Below, piece by piece: positions 35,476-44,798 of a DNA stretch of 64,000 bases. Source of the DNA: Rhodohalobacter mucosus (lineage in GTDB: Bacteria > Bacteroidota > Rhodothermia > Balneolales > Balneolaceae); assembly GCF_003150675.1 (NCBI RefSeq), contig NZ_QGGB01000003.1, positions 186,001 to 250,000 of the forward strand, written 5' to 3'. How positions within the stretch are numbered: the stretch's first letter is position 1; every line of letters begins with the position of its first letter. The notes under the pieces were generated by a model. The model searched no databases and was not told the DNA's origin. It saw nothing but the letters and a program-made list of their open reading frames with translations. A program made the position numbers and the translations under genes.

Positions 35476-36177
35476 ATGAGTAAATCCGTACAAATAAACG
35501 GGTATCGAGTGTATCCATTTAAAAACCGAAAAGCTTTTCTATCCTTTTTGAAAAACGGACATTGGGAAAATATACTGGTTGCCCTGAATGCTGAAAAAAT
35601 CATTCGCGAAGATGAAGAGCTCAGGGACTTGGTAAATAAGAATATCGGCTACCCGGATGGTGTGGGAGCCGTTTGGGCTTTGCGCAGGGCCGGAAAGGAG
35701 GCCATTAAAATTCCCGGAGCAGAATTCTGGCTGGATATTATTGAGGCATTTCATAAGGAAAAAACCTTTTACCTAGTGGGTGGTAAGCCGGAAGTGATGG
35801 AAGATACGATTCAAAAGTTAAAGAAACAGTTTCCAGATCTGAACCTTGCCGGTTACCGCAATGGGTACTTTAATGAAGAAGAGTACCAAATACTCAAGGA
35901 AGAGATCTTCCAAAAAAAACCAGATATAGTGTTTGTAGCAATGGGGAGCCCCAAGCAGGAATATATAATGCAGGAGCTGCAAGAGCAGCACAAAGCCCTT
36001 TACATGGGTCTCGGAGGTAGCTTTGATGTGTATACCGGCTATGTACAACGCGCTCCCAATTCGTGGATTAACCTAAACCTGGAGTGGGCTTATCGATTGC
36101 TGAAGCAACCTTCAAGAATTGGTCGTCAGCGAGTGTTGGTGAAGTTTTTGTATAAGTTGTTGCTCGGAAAGCTTTAG
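35476..36177 (+). CDS. WecG/TagA/CpsF family glycosyltransferase (GT26)
   Basis: The 233-residue protein shows the GT26 signature: VALNAEKIIRED, GYPDGVGAVWALRRAG, the YLVGGKPEVMEDTIQKL block, VFVAMGSPKQEYIM and GLGGSFDVYTGYVQRAPNSW. The N-terminal Asn and the GxPDG motif correspond to the usual T-x-N and D-G acceptor-site residues. The family transfers ManNAc or ManNAcA to undecaprenyl-PP-GlcNAc, the second step of chain assembly. It ends the A+T-rich run and is 300 bp before a wecB pseudogene, whose product would have fed UDP-ManNAc to it. Confidence 0.9.
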   Translation: MSKSVQINGYRVYPFKNRKAFLSFLKNGHWENILVALNAEKIIREDEELRDLVNKNIGYPDGVGAVWALRRAGKEAIKIPGAEFWLDIIEAFHKEKTFYLVGGKPEVMEDTIQKLKKQFPDLNLAGYRNGYFNEEEYQILKEEIFQKKPDIVFVAMGSPKQEYIMQELQEQHKALYMGLGGSFDVYTGYVQRAPNSWINLNLEWAYRLLKQPSRIGRQRVLVKFLYKLLLGKL

Positions 36178-36476
36178 AAGCGGGTCATGATCGTATCCTA
36201 ATCAGTTATATAAGACGTCAGATCGAGCGCGTCAAACTTGCTCAGACTGAAGTGGGGGTAGTCGAAAACACTTGTCTGTCAGTCTCTTCTTGTCTGAGTC
36301 CATATCTTGAAAAAAACTCTCAATTAAGAACCGTAGTATCTTTAATATAAATTACGAATGATTAAATTACAGTTCTAAAATATGGTTTCTCGAGAGTAAT
36401 ATTTCACTTTTTACCTTAATTCGCTTATTACATTACGATCAGTAAACTATTTTAAAATTAAATAGAACAAAACTTC
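36178..36476. other. Spacer before the wecB pseudogene
   Basis: These 299 bp hold no gene, terminator or recognised repeat. The second half is A+T-rich and could contain a promoter for the former wecB gene, but no convincing box was found. Confidence 0.4.
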
Positions 36477-37571
36477 ATGTACATAGACCTCATCGCCGGA
36501 GCACGACCCAATTTTATGAAGATTGCTCCCATCATCGACGCCATCAAAGCAGAACAAGAGAACGGGACAGATATCGATTTTAGGCTGGTGCATACCGGTT
36601 AGCACTATGACAAAAATATGAGTGGTTCTTTTTTTGAACAGCTGGGGATTCCGGCCCCTGATGTAAACTTGGGAGCGGGTGGCGGAACGCAGGCGGTACA
36701 GACCGCGGCCATCATGACCGGCTACGAGAAACTGCTGATAGACAAACCTTAGGATCTATGCCCGTTGGTGGCGGATGTAACTTCCACAATGGCGTGTGCG
36801 ATAACCGCCCAGAAAATGCACATACCGGTAGCACATGTGGAGGCGGGTATCCGGTCGGGCGATTGGAGGATGCCAGAGGAGATTAACCGCCTTGCCACGG
36901 ACGCGGTGACCAATTGGTTTTTTACAACCTCGGAAATTGCCAATGAAAACCTGCGCAAGAGTGGGCTGGAGGATGAGAGGATCTTTTATGTGGGCAATAC
37001 GATGATCTATACACTGCTGAAGCAATGTCCACGGTTCCGAAAGCCGGATGTGTGGGATTAGGTTGGCCTCGAGGAAGGTAATTATATCGTAATGACCCTT
37101 CACCGACCAGTGAATGTAGATGAAGAGGAGGCTCTCATGGGTCTGATGGATGAGCTGATTGCCAACGCTCAAGATCTGCCGCTGGTATTCCCGGTCCACC
37201 CGCGAACGGCAAAAATGCTAGAAAAGCTGGGAATTGGTTATGAGCGTCTGCACATTATCGAACCGTGGGTTACCTTGAGTTTAACTACCTGGTGGAGCGG
37301 TCGAAGGCGGTGGTGACCGACTCGGGCGGTTTTACCTAGGAGACGACAGTCATGGGCATTCAGTGCATGACACTGCGTGATAGAACCGAGCGCCCGGGAG
37401 ACCATCACCATCGGTACCAACAAACTGCTGGGAGTAAACCCGGAAGCAATCAAACCGGCGATGGATAAACTATTCGCCGGCGAGTGGAAAAAGGGAGGCA
37501 TCCCGGAGATGTGGGATGGGAAAACATCGGGAAGAATCGTTGGGGAGATTATGAAGTTGATTGGCAGATAG
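36477..37571 (+). pseudogene. wecB: UDP-N-acetylglucosamine 2-epimerase pseudogene
   Basis: Conceptual translation follows WecB along its length: IAGARPNFMKIAPIIDAI, LVHTG-stop-HYDKNMSGSF (the Gln of HTGQHYD replaced), VADVTSTMACAITAQK, VAHVEAGIRSGDWRMPEEIN, VMTLHRPVNVDEEEAL, PLVFPVHPRTAKMLEKLG, YLVERSKAVVTDSGG and ERPETITIGTNK. Four in-frame amber stops (near 36601, 36751, 37060 and 37337) and two frameshifts (one base lost at about 37268, one gained at about 37382) break it. The rest of the catalytic sequence is well kept, so inactivation looks recent. It would have made UDP-ManNAc for the adjacent WecG-type enzyme and the HexNAc dehydrogenase. Confidence 0.9.
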
Positions 37572-38335
37572 TAGATGGTCAGTGGCAGACGGGAATAAGA
37601 TCAAGCATTTTCAGCGTTAAGTAAACGTCTAGAAATATTAAGTAACGTGAGTTCGAGATAAGGAACTGAACCCGAAAAGTATCACTTGAAGGGGGGAAGA
37701 GACTCGCAAGAGCCGAATGGAACGGGCAGCCCCATCGGGATCCCTGCTAAGCTGAGTGTTGATTTGACTTAAATATTAAAATTTTGGCGTTAATTTCATT
37801 ACGATTCATCACCCACTACCCCTTTCTTTAATAAACTCTCTTGTCGAATTGAAGTTAATCACGAATTTTTCTGTAAAATTCTGTAACGAAAATGATCCAG
37901 CCTTCTCTTTGGGTGTAGTGACAGTGTATCCGGCCGGAGTTTTTAGGAGTGAAACAAGATACAGATCTTCGAATCGGGCTGACCCGCACATGTCACCGCG
38001 AGTACGGCAGTTTTGGATATTTGCCGGTACCAGATATATGGAACCGGTAAAAATTCTGAATAATTGCTTCATGCATTAGGTATTAACTGCATCCTGTGTG
38101 TAGTAAATTTGAAGCCCGCAACTGCTGAATAGTAAAAGTACGCAGGGAATGATTAAAAACATTGGGTTAACACGAAATTAATTCAATACATGCCAAAGTT
38201 TTTTGTTATATTCGCGCATAGATTAAAATCATCTACGGTACGAAGGCCCGGATTTGACGTTTTTCAGGAGTACAAAATAAGATTGGTGGGAAACCGTCAA
38301 ACCGCACATATTGAAAGAATAAAGATATCATTTAC
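37572..38335. other. Long spacer without a recognisable gene
   Basis: 764 bp between the wecB pseudogene and the wecA-type gene. Short frames exist on both strands at 37809-38079, but neither resembles a known protein and they overlap head-on. A CCCCATCGGGATCCCTGC segment (about 37726-37744) recalls the CCCCGTAGGGATCCCC hairpin at about 1182-1199. The region may be the remains of a decayed gene or element. A weak minus-7-like TATATTCG is at 38207-38214. Confidence 0.4.
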
Positions 38336-39517
38336 ATGAATTTGCCACTTTTGCAAACGGTCCTCGCAATGGCTGTGACGGTTGGGATTGTGTACAAACT
38401 AATTCCGCTCCTTGTCAAGGTAGCCTATTTTAAGGATCTGTATGACAAACCTGACGGGGAACGCAAACTTCACGACCGCTACATTACCTACCTCGGAGGG
38501 GTCGCTATATTTATCGGACTCTTCATCGGTTTTTCGCTTAGCGGCTATGCGGGACAGCTTCAGGGTTTTGAGTTTCTCTCCGTTGCAATGATCGCGCTCT
38601 TCTTCACAGGCCTAAAGGATGATTTGATGGGCCTATCCCCATCCAAAAAGCTGGCCATCGAGCTCTTTGCAGCTGTTTTGCTGATTGCAGGGTGCGGGGC
38701 GATGATTTCCAATTTTCATGGAATGTTTGGAATTGAATCGATTCCTGTTTACGTCTCTATCCCCGTTACCATCTTTACTGTGATTGTGGTTATGAACTCC
38801 TTCAACCTGATTGACGGCATCGATGGACTTGCCGGCGGTATCGGCATGATCGCATCACTCTTTCTGGCGGCCGGATTCTACAGCGCCGGCTATACCGCAC
38901 TCATGCTGCTGGCAATCTTTACTGCTGTGTCCCTGTTCGGGTTTTTGATGCATAATTTTCATCCCGCAAGAATCTTTATGGGAGATACCGGATCGCTCGT
39001 GGTTGGACTGTTGCTCGCTTTTCTGACCATCAACTACCTGGGACTGAGCGGAAATACAGAATACGCCGGCTTGTACCATAACGCTTCGGTTATCCTGCCG
39101 GTTGCATTTCTTGCCATTCCTCTATACGATACTCTTACTGTATTTGTGAAACGCCTGGCAAGGGGCGACGGACCCTTTACACCCGGTAAAGATCATGTTC
39201 ACCATCAGCTTCTGGACATGGGCTTTTCTCAAAAACAGACTACGGTCTTTCTCTACCTCGTAACCATCCTTATTGGTTTACTGGCCATCTCATTGTCCGG
39301 CCTGAATAATAACCTGATTCTGGGTGTGATCGTCCTTTTCATGGTCTCATTTCTTCCCACCAACGGCTACAAGCGCAGCATCCTCAAGAAACTGGGCATT
39401 TTCGACCTCGACCGGCACAAGCAGCTGCAGGATCTCCGGGAAGAGCGTCGAACCCTGGTCGAAGAGAAGGAACGTCCCACCCGGCAGCGCGCCGGCCAGG
39501 AGAAAGAACTGGCGTAA
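38336..39517 (+). CDS. Undecaprenyl-phosphate sugar-1-phosphate transferase (WecA/TagO type)
   Basis: The 393-residue polytopic enzyme has about 11 membrane helices and the family motifs GLKDDLMGLSPSKK, MNSFNLIDGIDGLAGG, ARIFMGDTGSLVVG and the late HVHHQLLDMGFSQKQT. These are MraY/WecA/TagO catalytic loops, and the HVHH motif marks the WecA-like branch. It moves HexNAc-1-phosphate from a UDP-sugar to undecaprenyl phosphate and so starts the glycan. The C-terminal 45 residues are a charged cytoplasmic tail (about 350-393). Ordinary base composition contrasts with the pse run. Confidence 0.9.
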   Translation: MNLPLLQTVLAMAVTVGIVYKLIPLLVKVAYFKDLYDKPDGERKLHDRYITYLGGVAIFIGLFIGFSLSGYAGQLQGFEFLSVAMIALFFTGLKDDLMGLSPSKKLAIELFAAVLLIAGCGAMISNFHGMFGIESIPVYVSIPVTIFTVIVVMNSFNLIDGIDGLAGGIGMIASLFLAAGFYSAGYTALMLLAIFTAVSLFGFLMHNFHPARIFMGDTGSLVVGLLLAFLTINYLGLSGNTEYAGLYHNASVILPVAFLAIPLYDTLTVFVKRLARGDGPFTPGKDHVHHQLLDMGFSQKQTTVFLYLVTILIGLLAISLSGLNNNLILGVIVLFMVSFLPTNGYKRSILKKLGIFDLDRHKQLQDLREERRTLVEEKERPTRQRAGQEKELA

Positions 39518-39537
39518 GAAATTACCCTCGGTATTTT

Positions 39538-39675
39538 GAACGAGGGTTAAAACCCTCGCTCGTGTGTGTCACCCAGCTGTCGCGGGGTTTAAGTTCGGCA
39601 AAGATGATGGCTCAAACACCAAGCCCGAGTCATCGAGGGCGACATTAACGAGCCGGTAATTCATTGCCGGCAGAA
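39538..39675 (-). repeat. Dispersed element C, inverted single copy
   Basis: Read on the minus strand it runs: CCGGCAATGAATTACCGG, CCCTCGATGACTCGGGC, CCCCGCGACAGCTGGGTG and a terminal CGAGGGTTTTAACCCTCG hairpin (39541-39558). The order equals that at 17619-17755. The terminal hairpin lies 22 bp after the wecA-type stop and might also terminate transcription. Confidence 0.75.
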
Positions 39676-39898
39676 TTGCATCGGAAACATATTCAGAATT
39701 CTGCAACAGTTCATTTGAAATTCCATCCGCGAACCCCTCGTTTAAAATCCGATTGTTGAATAAAATATCGCTTCGGGGTGGGTGGTGTCATTCATCACTA
39801 CACCGCGCTTCTCACGGCGCTGGTGATTTCGCACCATTGGTGCTGTGGATCCTGCATTTAAGTAGCCTCACAAGAGAGTCAAATTCAACATCCAATTT

Positions 39899-40317
39899 CT
39901 CGGTTTATCGGTTGCTTTTTTTTTCTGTTCTCCCATGTTCCGGAGGAACATCTGGTGGGTAGCCCAAAACGGGCGCCGGCGGCCAGGCCTCCGGGCGGGG
40001 TGGACGAAAAAGCATGGGATGACGTCCGGAGGTTGCACCCAAATCACGGGAATGGGTATTGGGATGTAAATCTCCTCTGTACGTTCTGTCTTAAACCCCT
40101 CGATCTGTATGTGAACGTTGATTACAATTGCGCCTCGGGGGCTATTTTCGTGCTTCATACAACCCCGCGCTGTCGCACGGGGCTATGAACATTCAACGCC
40201 TCCGGCGTTAGTGAAGCTGCAGAGACAGCTATGTAACGCGTAAACGTGTTGAACTACTGCAAGGAGAACACTTTCTCGGTTTATCGGTTGTTCTGTTTTT
40301 CTGTTGTTCTGTTTTTT
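39899..40317 (+). repeat. Dispersed element A, copy 2 (complete)
   Basis: Octamers CGGTTTAT, CGGTTGCT, T8 and CTGTTCTC (39900-39931) lead to the palindrome ATGTTCCGGAGGAACAT (39935-39951), then GTAGCCC and a GC-rich core. The right half has CAACCCCGCGCTG...GCACGGGGC (40170-40183), TATGAACATTCAACGCCTCC (40184-40203), GTAACGCGTAAACG and GGAGAACAC. It closes with octamers CGGTTTAT, CGGTTGTT, CTGTTTTT, CTGTTGTT. The right half is roughly three-quarters identical by eye to that at 46.06-46.17 kb. Confidence 0.75.
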
Positions 40318-40505
40318 TCCCCCGTGCCCTCCGCGGCAACCCCTTATCGAGCTGGTTCCAACATCTAACCCGAACACACACATCCTCTGCGTTCTTTGCC
40401 CCGAGACTTCGGGGCGGTTAATTCCTTTCAGGAAAAAGAAATAAAATCCGTAATTTCGGTACTGATTTACAGAATGCAACCCAACCATAAAACGCCATCA
40501 TCTCC

Positions 40506-42980
40506 ATGCACAAGAAGATCCTGATTCTGCTCAGCCTCTCTGCGCTCTTCACACTGTTTCTTGCATCAGCAGTTCAAGCACAAAGTTTTGGATCGATTGA
40601 TCTCAGCACCGTCAACGTCAATGAACTTAGTGAGGAGCAGATTCGTCAGGCCGATCAGGAAATCCGTGACCGCGGACTCACCCTTCAGCAGTTCGAACAG
40701 CTGGCCATCGCACAGGGTGCCAGCCGCCTGCAGGTATCACAGCTGGTGCAGCGTATTCGCTCATTTCGCGCATCATCCGGAATCGAATCCGCGGAACAAT
40801 CAACCGGGGAGGCACGTGATGTTATGATCCCCCTGGACGAATCGGATGTTTACCGGGAACAGACAGACCGTCTGCCTGTAGCTGATCGCACTCAGACTGA
40901 AAATGACTCGTTGAAGGTATTCGGAATGGATCTGTTTCGGCAGGTCGCCGTCAGTTTTGAACCGTCCCTGAATCTACCCACACCGGTCGATTACGTGCTT
41001 GGGGCAGGGGATGAACTTGTGATCGATATCTGGGGAGCATCTGAGCAGACCTACAGGCTTACGGTGAGTCCGGAGGGATCCATCCGCATTCCCAACCTGA
41101 GCCCGATACAGGTTAACGGTTTGCAGATGAATGAAGCGGAGGAACGGATTTTATCGCGTCTCACAAATATTTACTCCGGTCTGAGGCCTAACAATCCCGG
41201 AGAAGGGAATACCTTTGCCCAGGTGACGCTTGGCAATGTACGCAGCATCAAGGTGACGGTAATTGGTGAGGTTACGCGGCCGGGCACGTATACCATCCCG
41301 TCTCTGGCCACAGCGTTTAATGCGCTCTTTGCTGCCGGCGGACCAACCCGAAATGGCACATTTCGGAATATTCAGATCATCCGCTCAAATGAAGTGGTTG
41401 AAACACTTGATATTTATGATTTTCTTGTGACCGGTACACAGGAGAGTAATATACGTCTCCGTGATCAGGATGTGATCAAGATTGATCCATATGTAAATCG
41501 CGTTCACGTTTGGGGAGAAACCAAGCGAAAAGGTTTTTTTGAAACTATTGATGGTGAGACGCTCAGCGATCTTTTGGAATTTACAGCAGGTTTTACCGAT
41601 CAGGCCTATACACGAACGTTAACCCTGGAAGGGATGACTCCCGAAATGCGCCGTGTCACAACCATCCTCTACCCTGAAGAAGCAAATCTGGAGATCAGGA
41701 ATGGTGATAAACTTCGCATAGGTGAAATTATGGACCGTTTTGTAAACCGCGTTCGGATTCGGGGAGCCGTTTACCGTCCGGGGGCATATGAGTACAAGGA
41801 AGGAATGACACTGTATGATCTGGTTACACAGGCTGATGGCCCTCTGGAAGAAGCGTTTCTGCAGCGTGCTGTGATTGAAAGGCTGAAGGAAAACCGCGAG
41901 CCTGAAATACTCTCTTTCAGCCTGGAACGGCTTTTAAATGATCCTGCCGGTTACGACATTCCTCTTCGTCCGGACGATCTCGTGCGGGTGTCAAACATTT
42001 TTGATCTGCAGGAGGAGTATACCGTTCGCGTAAGGGGTGCGGTTAACAGCAGCGGGACGTTTGAATTCCGCGACGGATTGACCCTTGAAGACGCCATTCT
42101 GCAGGCTGACGGATTTCGGGATAATGCAGCTCCATATCGTGTGGAGGTTGCCAGGAGAATAACAAACGATTCGTCGTCAGAAAGACGTATGGACAGGGTT
42201 GCAGAGGTATTTCAATTTGAGGTTGAAGAGTATCTGGGCCTGAGTGAGGATGACGGTGATTTTGAGCTGATGCCGTTTGATCAGGTCTATGTCCGAACCC
42301 GACCCAATTATCAGGTGCAGCAAACCGTTCGCATAGAAGGAGAGGTGGAGTTCCCCGGTGAATATGTATTGCCAACCAGAACCACCCGTTTGTCGGATAT
42401 CATAGAGATGGCAGGCGGATTGTCGGATTATGCCTATCCGGAAGGGGCTTCATTGGATCGAACCATGTCGGATTTAACGGCCGAAGAACTTGAATTTCTG
42501 GATCCGGAGGAAAGAAGCGATCAGATGAATGGGGGTAATCGTACACTTGTGGGAATTCAATTGAATACCGCACTTCAGCGACCCGGCGGCAGGGATGATC
42601 TTATTCTTGAGAACGGAGACGTGATTACTGTGCCCAAGGAGCTTCAAACCGTTCGTATAGAGGGAGAGGTTTTGTCACCGACCAGTGTTCGGTACGAGTC
42701 CGGTAAATCATTTCAAAGCTATATCAACTCTGCAGGCGGGGTCACGGACAATGCCCGTCGCAAGCGTGCCTATATTGTGTACGCGAACGGTGAGGTGGAC
42801 CGCACCCGTCGTTTTCTTTTTTTCCGGAATAATCCCAGTGTTGAGCCCGGTGCAACGATTGTTATCCCCAGGGAGCCGGAGCAGCGCGAACTAACGGCAC
42901 AGGAACGCGTCAGCATTGCGGCTACGCTGGCATCCACTACTGCAACGATTGCGCTCATAATTGACCGGATTACAAGGTAA
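40506..42980 (+). CDS. Wza/SLBB-domain polysaccharide export protein
   Basis: The 824-residue protein starts with a signal peptide (cleavage probably after VQA, about residue 25). A helical N-terminal region follows, then the Poly_export domain (YVLGAGDELVIDIWGASEQ, about 163-181; SIRIPNLSPIQVNGL), and a series of SLBB domains with recurring VRIRGAVYRPGAYEY, VRVRGAVNSSGTFEF, VRIEGEVEFPGEYVL and VRIEGEVLSPTSVRY. A C-terminal helix (about 800-820) may insert in the membrane. Standard Wza has about 380 residues and two SLBB domains, so this is the extended form common in Bacteroidota. It forms the outer-membrane/periplasmic channel for the polysaccharide. Confidence 0.9.
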   Translation: MHKKILILLSLSALFTLFLASAVQAQSFGSIDLSTVNVNELSEEQIRQADQEIRDRGLTLQQFEQLAIAQGASRLQVSQLVQRIRSFRASSGIESAEQSTGEARDVMIPLDESDVYREQTDRLPVADRTQTENDSLKVFGMDLFRQVAVSFEPSLNLPTPVDYVLGAGDELVIDIWGASEQTYRLTVSPEGSIRIPNLSPIQVNGLQMNEAEERILSRLTNIYSGLRPNNPGEGNTFAQVTLGNVRSIKVTVIGEVTRPGTYTIPSLATAFNALFAAGGPTRNGTFRNIQIIRSNEVVETLDIYDFLVTGTQESNIRLRDQDVIKIDPYVNRVHVWGETKRKGFFETIDGETLSDLLEFTAGFTDQAYTRTLTLEGMTPEMRRVTTILYPEEANLEIRNGDKLRIGEIMDRFVNRVRIRGAVYRPGAYEYKEGMTLYDLVTQADGPLEEAFLQRAVIERLKENREPEILSFSLERLLNDPAGYDIPLRPDDLVRVSNIFDLQEEYTVRVRGAVNSSGTFEFRDGLTLEDAILQADGFRDNAAPYRVEVARRITNDSSSERRMDRVAEVFQFEVEEYLGLSEDDGDFELMPFDQVYVRTRPNYQVQQTVRIEGEVEFPGEYVLPTRTTRLSDIIEMAGGLSDYAYPEGASLDRTMSDLTAEELEFLDPEERSDQMNGGNRTLVGIQLNTALQRPGGRDDLILENGDVITVPKELQTVRIEGEVLSPTSVRYESGKSFQSYINSAGGVTDNARRKRAYIVYANGEVDRTRRFLFFRNNPSVEPGATIVIPREPEQRELTAQERVSIAATLASTTATIALIIDRITR

Positions 42981-43336
42981 TATTTGGTACTGAGTATTTA
43001 ATATTGAGTATTGAGAATTGAACAGGTACCTGGCTATGTCTCAATGCAAAACCTAGTACCTTGTGGCCTGATGCCTGATGCCTGTTGCTTGTTCCTGACT
43101 TAGCCCTGCACCCTGCACACTGGGCCCTGAGCCAAGAAACTTATAAACTTTATAATGTGTACCGCTCGCCGAAACCCCTTACTTTTCTCTGGATAAAGAT
43201 AATTTGTGAAAACCAATTTTTACTCCATTAAAAACATTATAAGGTACAATAATCAGTAACCGGCAACGGACAACTATCAACGGACAACTATCAACGGACA
43301 ACAAGCAACCCACAACCAACCACGACCAATTTCATC
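42981..43336. repeat. Spacer of mixed short tandem repeats
   Basis: 356 bp without a gene. Directly after the export-gene stop come TACTGAG/TATTGAG-type heptamers (about 42989-43018), then TGCCTGA heptamers (about 43066-43086), CCCTGCA units (43103-43118) and, before the dehydrogenase gene, a 14-bp tandem CAACGGACAACTAT (43264-43301, about 2.7 copies) followed by CAACCCACAACCAACCAC. Confidence 0.75.
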
Positions 43337-44662
43337 ATGCTGCAGGAATTACTTACTAAAATCGAGAATAAAGAATATACTATCGGAATTGCAGGCCTTG
43401 GCTATGTAGGCCTGCCCCTTATGTGGACATTTCACGAGCGCGGGATGCCGGTGATCGGCTACGATATCGATCAGAACAAGGTAGACTGTCTGAACTCCGG
43501 TACGCCTTACATTAAACACCTGGGAGAAGAGATGATGGGCAAGCTTGCCAAGTCAGAGCGGTGCGATTCAACGACCGATTTTTCAAGGCTGAAGGAAGCG
43601 GACTGTATCCTGATGTGTGTTCCCACACCGCTGAACCATCACCGGGAGCCGGATATGACCTACGTGGAGCAGACCACACGTACGGTTTCACAAAACATGC
43701 GAAAAGGCCAGCTGGTGATCCTGGAATCCACCACCTACCCGGGAACCACCGAAGAGCTGATCATCCCGATTCTGGAGGAGGGCTCCGGACTGAGTGCTGA
43801 AACAGACTTCTATGTGGCCTACAGCCCTGAAAGGGAAGATCCGGGTAATGAGAATTTCAATACGGCCAAAATACCGAAAGTGGTTGGTGCGCACGGCGAG
43901 GATGCGCTGAAACTGGCCTGCGCGCTCTACGATACGGCCATTGTTCAAACCGTTCCCGTGAGCGACTGCAAGACGGCGGAAGCGGTGAAGCTAACCGAGA
44001 ATATATTCCGGTCGGTGAATATCGCGATGGTAAACGAATTGAAAGTGATCTACCAGGCGATGGGGATTGATGTACATGAGGTGCTGGATGCGGCCGGAAC
44101 CAAGCCTTTCGGGTTTATGAAATTCACTCCGGGGCCGGGTCTGGGCGGACACTGTATCCCGATCGACCCTTTCTACCTTACCTGGAAAGCCCGTGAAGTG
44201 GAACAACCCACACGATTCATTGAACTGGCGGGGGAGATCAATACCGATATGCCAAGATATGTGATCCGTAAAACTCTCGAGGCAATGAATCATCACAAGA
44301 AAGCCCTGAATGGAAGTAAAGTCTTGCTTGTAGGGCTCGCTTATAAGCCCAATGTGGATGATGACCGTGAGTCGCCCACTTATAAGCTGATGGAGCTTTT
44401 TGAGGAGATGGGAGCCGAGGTTAGCTACTACGACTCCTACGTGCCAAAAATCAAACCCTCACGAGAATATGCCCATTATGCAGGAAGGGAATCCGTAAAC
44501 TGGGATAAGGATACCATCAGCAAATTTGATGCTGTTGTGATTTCCACCAATCACGGTGATATCAACTATAGTGAGCTGGGAGAGTGGGCATCCTGTATCG
44601 TTGATACAAGAAATGCGATGAATGGTTACGCCACGAAGGAGGGTCAGCTGTTTAAGGCGTAA
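43337..44662 (+). CDS. UDP-N-acetyl-hexosamine 6-dehydrogenase (WbpA/WecC-like)
   Basis: The 441-residue enzyme has the NAD motif IGIAGLGYVGLPL (17-29), VPTPLNHHREPDM, LESTTYPGTTEEL, YSPEREDPGN, and the catalytic Cys in GPGLGGHCIPIDPFYLTWKA. The FTPGPGLGGHCIPIDPFYL form and the SPEREDPGN motif fit UDP-GlcNAc/UDP-ManNAc dehydrogenases better than UDP-glucose dehydrogenases. It oxidises C6 of a UDP-HexNAc to the uronic acid for capsule assembly. With wecB broken, UDP-GlcNAc is the more likely local substrate unless another epimerase exists elsewhere. Confidence 0.9.
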   Translation: MLQELLTKIENKEYTIGIAGLGYVGLPLMWTFHERGMPVIGYDIDQNKVDCLNSGTPYIKHLGEEMMGKLAKSERCDSTTDFSRLKEADCILMCVPTPLNHHREPDMTYVEQTTRTVSQNMRKGQLVILESTTYPGTTEELIIPILEEGSGLSAETDFYVAYSPEREDPGNENFNTAKIPKVVGAHGEDALKLACALYDTAIVQTVPVSDCKTAEAVKLTENIFRSVNIAMVNELKVIYQAMGIDVHEVLDAAGTKPFGFMKFTPGPGLGGHCIPIDPFYLTWKAREVEQPTRFIELAGEINTDMPRYVIRKTLEAMNHHKKALNGSKVLLVGLAYKPNVDDDRESPTYKLMELFEEMGAEVSYYDSYVPKIKPSREYAHYAGRESVNWDKDTISKFDAVVISTNHGDINYSELGEWASCIVDTRNAMNGYATKEGQLFKA

Positions 44663-44798
44663 GTGCAGGGCTCGGGGTACAGGGTACAAGGTACAAGGTT
44701 TGTTAATATTCGGAATTAGGTGTTTGTTGCCTGTTGCAATTTGAAACAGAACAAATACTGATAAAATTGGAAATAAACGATGAAATAGGCAGATTTTT

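Larger units (their letters stand above)
39518..40505. other. Repeat-filled spacer before the export gene
   Basis: 988 bp without a supported gene. It contains an inverted element C copy (39538-39675) just after the wecA-type gene, a full A element with octamer flanks (39899-40317) and a hairpin CCCCGAGACTTCGGGG near 40402-40417. Frames running through the A element have no family resemblance and share low-complexity peptides with the other copies. Confidence 0.6.

Noticed and set aside
36477-37571. Amber-codon recoding (for example pyrrolysine) in the wecB-like gene, as all four stops are TAG
   Set aside because: Two frameshifts also break the gene, and other genes in the window (galE, pseG, pseB) use TAG as a normal stop.
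37809-38079. Opposing frames of 87 and 76 codons
   Set aside because: They overlap head-on, resemble no family, and lie in a region that looks decayed.
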